DNA of 64,000 nucleotides. It comes from Antedon mediterranea (lineage: Eukaryota > Echinodermata > Crinoidea > Comatulida > Antedonidae). Location: NCBI RefSeq assembly GCF_964355755.1, contig NC_092670.1, positions 21,389,201-21,453,200 of the forward strand, written 5' to 3'. Both the position numbers and the translations under genes were made by a program. The notes under the pieces were generated by a model. That model ran no database searches, was not told the origin of the DNA, and was given only the letters and a program-made list of their open reading frames with translations. Positions within the stretch are counted from its first letter, which is position 1, and every line of letters starts with the position of its first letter. Shown here piece after piece: positions 60,958 to 64,000 of the stretch.

Positions 60958-63595
60958 ACCACCACCTAAAGTGGGCATATGCTCTGTTTGATTCCGCCAT
61001 CTTATGAAGATCCTGTTTTCTTTTTACAACATTTCCCTAAAAAAAAAAAGAAGTTACAAATATAAGTTTACTGAACATTAATATACTATGTACAAAAGCA
61101 GCAACAATACATGGGTATTGGCATATCATGGCCGGGGCACAGTAGTACTTATTTTGGTTCTCTTGGTTAACAATGATAGGATAGACAGATGCCTTTTTCA
61201 CTAGAGATCCTGTGAATTCTGTTCTGGTGAGCTCTTGTATAGGAGCTTCAAAAAGTGCTGGAGAACGGAGCGGTGAAAATGGTTCCTCTGCTTCATCTTC
61301 ATTTTTGTTATCTTAGGATATTTCATTTGTATGTAAAGTGCTTTGAAGCATTGTATTAGGCACAATATTATTATTTACTGTAGTGTGGTTATCAATTCTT
61401 TTTTTATCCTGAGACAGTGCCACTACCTAAATGTTAGATATATTCATTTAAACCCCAGTATTTACTGTGTTCTCATATGCTTTCAATAATTCCTCTGCTA
61501 ACTTTATTGGCATATGTGTTTCTAATTCCTTTGTGTGGCATTCTGTCACCATCCATTTCATGGCCAGGAAACGTTGCCTTGATTCCTTAAAAGGCGTTGG
61601 AACCTAAAAAGTACAGAAACTTTCATATTATCTTTTATGATATTTGATGTCATCACATATCATAAAAGATAACTGCTGGAAATCAGTGACTTATTTGACT
61701 GTGGTAATTGTAATGCATTAGTATTTAAGATGCTTGACTACAGATTCCAGGGTCCTAGCTGTTATCTTCAATACTACATATAGAGAATAAACACAATTAT
61801 AAACTAGAAACTTTATTCAACGTCATGCAAAAACTAGGCTAGTCTGACTAACCACGCATGCGCTATAACTTATACACGTTGCTGAATAGTACGCGATTGA
61901 GCATAAACAATAATGCCACACTGGCTTCAAATTCCGTCATGTAAAGCTCTATCTACATTATCAAACTTTATGTGACAAAAAAATGTGATGTGCCCATATA
62001 TGGACATGATGATGTCAAATCACTACCATATTAGGGCACATCAAACTTTTTTTGTCAAACTAGTTTGATAGTGTAGACAGAGCTTAAGAATTTCCAATGA
62101 CAACTTATAAGACTTTGATTGTGTAGAGCATCTTGTGTATATGTTTGTCATGTGATCTAAATAGGTTGGGACAGTGAATGAACTTGCACTCATAGTTTTT
62201 TAACCATGACAAGTTCATTCCAAAATATCTTTGATTTTAAAGAGAGCAGTAAAGAAGCCTACTCACTTGATAGCTTTTACCCCCTCTTTTAATTGATGTT
62301 AAACCAATCAGTGGTTTACAATTCTCAATGGCTTTATTAAATATTTTGGATGGGTTTAGTTCGATTGAGGACTTGCTCTCTTCATCTGCTTTCAAATATT
62401 TACTATACTGAATTTTCTTAATTTCAAAATAGGTCTGCAAAAAGGAGAAAAAATGGTTTAACAAAAGAATAATCATTTTAATCCTAAAAGAAAACCAGCA
62501 TCTTACAGCAGGCTCTCCCATACATTAACCTAATGAGCACTATATATAGAAAAGTCTATTTATTATTTATTTATTTATTCTTTCTTTAAACTGAAATACA
62601 CTTTCAATACAAATGCACTGATTTCCAAAGTGGTTCAGTAAACATATTTATAAAGAAAATAAAATATAAAAGAAAAACAAAAAGAAAGAAAACAGATATA
62701 AAACTATTTACAAATTGTGAAGGAAAAAAGGTTAATAAATACATATATGTTTTCTATAGTGAAGATTTAAAAGTTGCCAAAGACATATTATGGAGTTCTG
62801 ATTTTATGTTATTTGGTAGACAATTCCTTAAGTAATGATACCTTATTCATAATTCGTATACAAACTTCTTTCTTTCCATCTTCCATCATTACATTTATAA
62901 ATTTGCTGAAAATACAATAAAAACAATTAATTGACATACAATACAGTAACAAAAGTAGTACTAGTACTTCTGGCAGTGAAGATTTAGTTTTTTTTCTCAA
63001 TAAACCCAAACAGTGTACCTACATTGCTAATGGATCTGAAGTTAAAGATGACGTGAGGTTGTGTGGCGCAGCTTTGACAGGTGTGCTGATGTCAGTGGGA
63101 AGTTCTCCAGATTTGTAAACCTCTGGGTCTGCAATTGGTTCTACATACGTTTTTGGGTAACGACTATATCGAACTTGAAAAAAGCTGAGAATGAAATTAA
63201 AATAAACAATATAATAAGTATCGACTATTTTAAACACAAAAACATAAAACTAAATAGTATAGATGTCGATAAAACGAAATCTCTGACAATCTTCAAACCT
63301 AGGCCTGTGCCAAAAAACCCTCGTATTTCACATATGGCATAACCACCGGCTGAACCCCATTTTACCTGCAGCTGACCATAATGAAAGAAGACTGAACACG
63401 GGCTTAAGTTTCGCTAACCACTTTATTACTGTTGTTATAAGTTTTAAAAGATACGAAAGTCTCTAAAATTTGTATAACAATTCAAATTCTAAATTGTGCT
63501 AATGAAATTTACCAAAAGCTAGATTTGCAGCATAAGCTAGCAGCAAAATATTTCGTAGAAAATGTCTGGGCAGCAACTATCGTGGGAAGCGCCAT
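60956..63595 (-). CDS. MRPS7: Mitochondrial ribosomal protein S7 (uS7m), 6 exons, 231 aa
   Basis: Seen on the minus strand: exons 63595-63513, 63184-63023, 62905-62842, 62434-62267, 61603-61466 and 61036-60956 total 696 nt, all with GT-AG ends and matching phases (2, 2, 0, 0, 0). The product starts MALPTIVAAQTFSTKYFAAS, a basic/hydroxylated mitochondrial presequence type. Then come VRYSRYPKTY, DPLAIKFINVMM, NPSKIFNKAIENCKPLIGL, GGKSYQV, RFLAMKWMVTEC, KRKQDLHKMAESNRAYAHF and the terminal RWW. These align end to end with human MRPS7 (242 aa). Known: uS7m binds the 3' domain of mitochondrial small-subunit rRNA and nucleates the head of the 28S subunit, near the E and P sites. Convergent with TMEM94. 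The weakest points are the exon 3 boundaries, but they restore the conserved frame. Confidence 0.95.
61943..62085. mobile_element. Fold-back MITE, copy I (MRPS7 intron)
   Basis: Well preserved: AAAGCTCTATCTACATTATC to TTTGATAGTGTAGACAGAGC. CArG box CCATATATGG at 61994-62003. Located in MRPS7 intron 4. Confidence 0.85.
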
Positions 63596-64000
63596 TTTGA
63601 TTTTTGGATTTTGAGCAAGTTAAAATTGATCAAGGAGGGGTGTCCCTGAATTTTCTTTTGAAACCAAGCCTTTAAACAATGGATTTCTTGTTAGAAATAT
63701 ATGTAAACACTCTTATAATTAGTTAATGTTTTATTAAATTTAGGCATATTTTGCCAATGTGTAATGTCTTTTTTGTTATTTTTTTGCCTTCATGTACTGT
63801 CTCTCTGAACTTTCTATTTAAAAGTCCTACCGATATAAAGTTCATCATCCGGGTTGCTGGTGAGATCTCGATAAAAAATTAGCGCATGCGTACTAAAGCA
63901 AAGAGATGCAACAGAAGGAATAGTTGACGTTTGGAGGATCAAAATGAAAAATTGAAAACCGTTTATAATCTATCTCATCAAATGATGAATATTACTGAAT
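63596..64000 (-). promoter_or_regulatory. MRPS7 upstream region with YY1-like and NRF1-like sites
   Basis: Seen: the MRPS7 start codon lies in AAAATGGCGCT (minus strand), a good YY1-type initiator sequence. At 63882-63891 is GCGCATGCGT, close to the NRF1 consensus. Known: NRF1 and YY1 regulate many nuclear genes for mitochondrial ribosome and respiratory proteins. The NRF1-like site is almost 290 bp upstream of the ATG and could also serve a divergent gene beyond the window. No coding exon is recognised here. Confidence 0.4.

Noticed and set aside
62237-62521. 94-codon minus-strand open frame as a separate gene
   Set aside because: Its core (62267-62434) is MRPS7 exon 4; the rest reads into flanking introns.

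Overview
The window is animal nuclear DNA: AT-rich, intron-rich, with GT-AG exons, interspersed short transposons and tandem repeats. Three protein-coding genes can be rebuilt exon by exon, and the reading frame closes across every junction. In order they are MRTF (myocardin-related transcription factor, + strand, CDS 11474-38329, 8 coding exons, 992 aa), TMEM94 (multipass P-type-ATPase-like ER protein, + strand, CDS 43252-59914, 28 coding exons, 1421 aa) and MRPS7 (mitochondrial ribosomal protein uS7m, - strand, CDS 60956-63595, 6 exons, 231 aa). All three resemble the vertebrate proteins closely. A single MRTF-type gene and this protein similarity suggest an invertebrate deuterostome. An echinoderm would fit, but the sequence does not prove it.

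Layout. 1-10800 has no recognisable gene; it holds transposon remnants, a 20-bp tandem repeat and some regulatory-looking motifs. A CCAAT/TATA promoter candidate lies at 10841-10917, before the first MRTF coding exon. MRTF intron 1 is about 16 kb and contains a possible second first exon at 13356-13440. The three RPEL motifs are in exons 2-5; the basic region, Gln-rich region, SAP domain and leucine zipper are in the large exon 6; the transactivation domain is in exons 7-8. The 3' UTR probably extends to about 42.4 kb. A compact promoter at 42.5-42.7 kb starts TMEM94. TMEM94 introns carry three minisatellites, a 3-kb transposon-like insert and many MITE copies. TMEM94 and MRPS7 converge, with their poly(A) signals about 550 bp apart. 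The window ends in the MRPS7 upstream region, which has an NRF1-like site.

Functional links. MRTF is the actin-regulated coactivator of SRF. TMEM94 and MRPS7 are unrelated to it in function, but both map to human 17q25, so their pairing may be old synteny. The most interesting non-gene observation is a fold-back MITE family (nine copies here) whose arms contain perfect SRF-binding CArG boxes, so it may scatter SRF sites through the genome. I found no convincing new multi-gene system.
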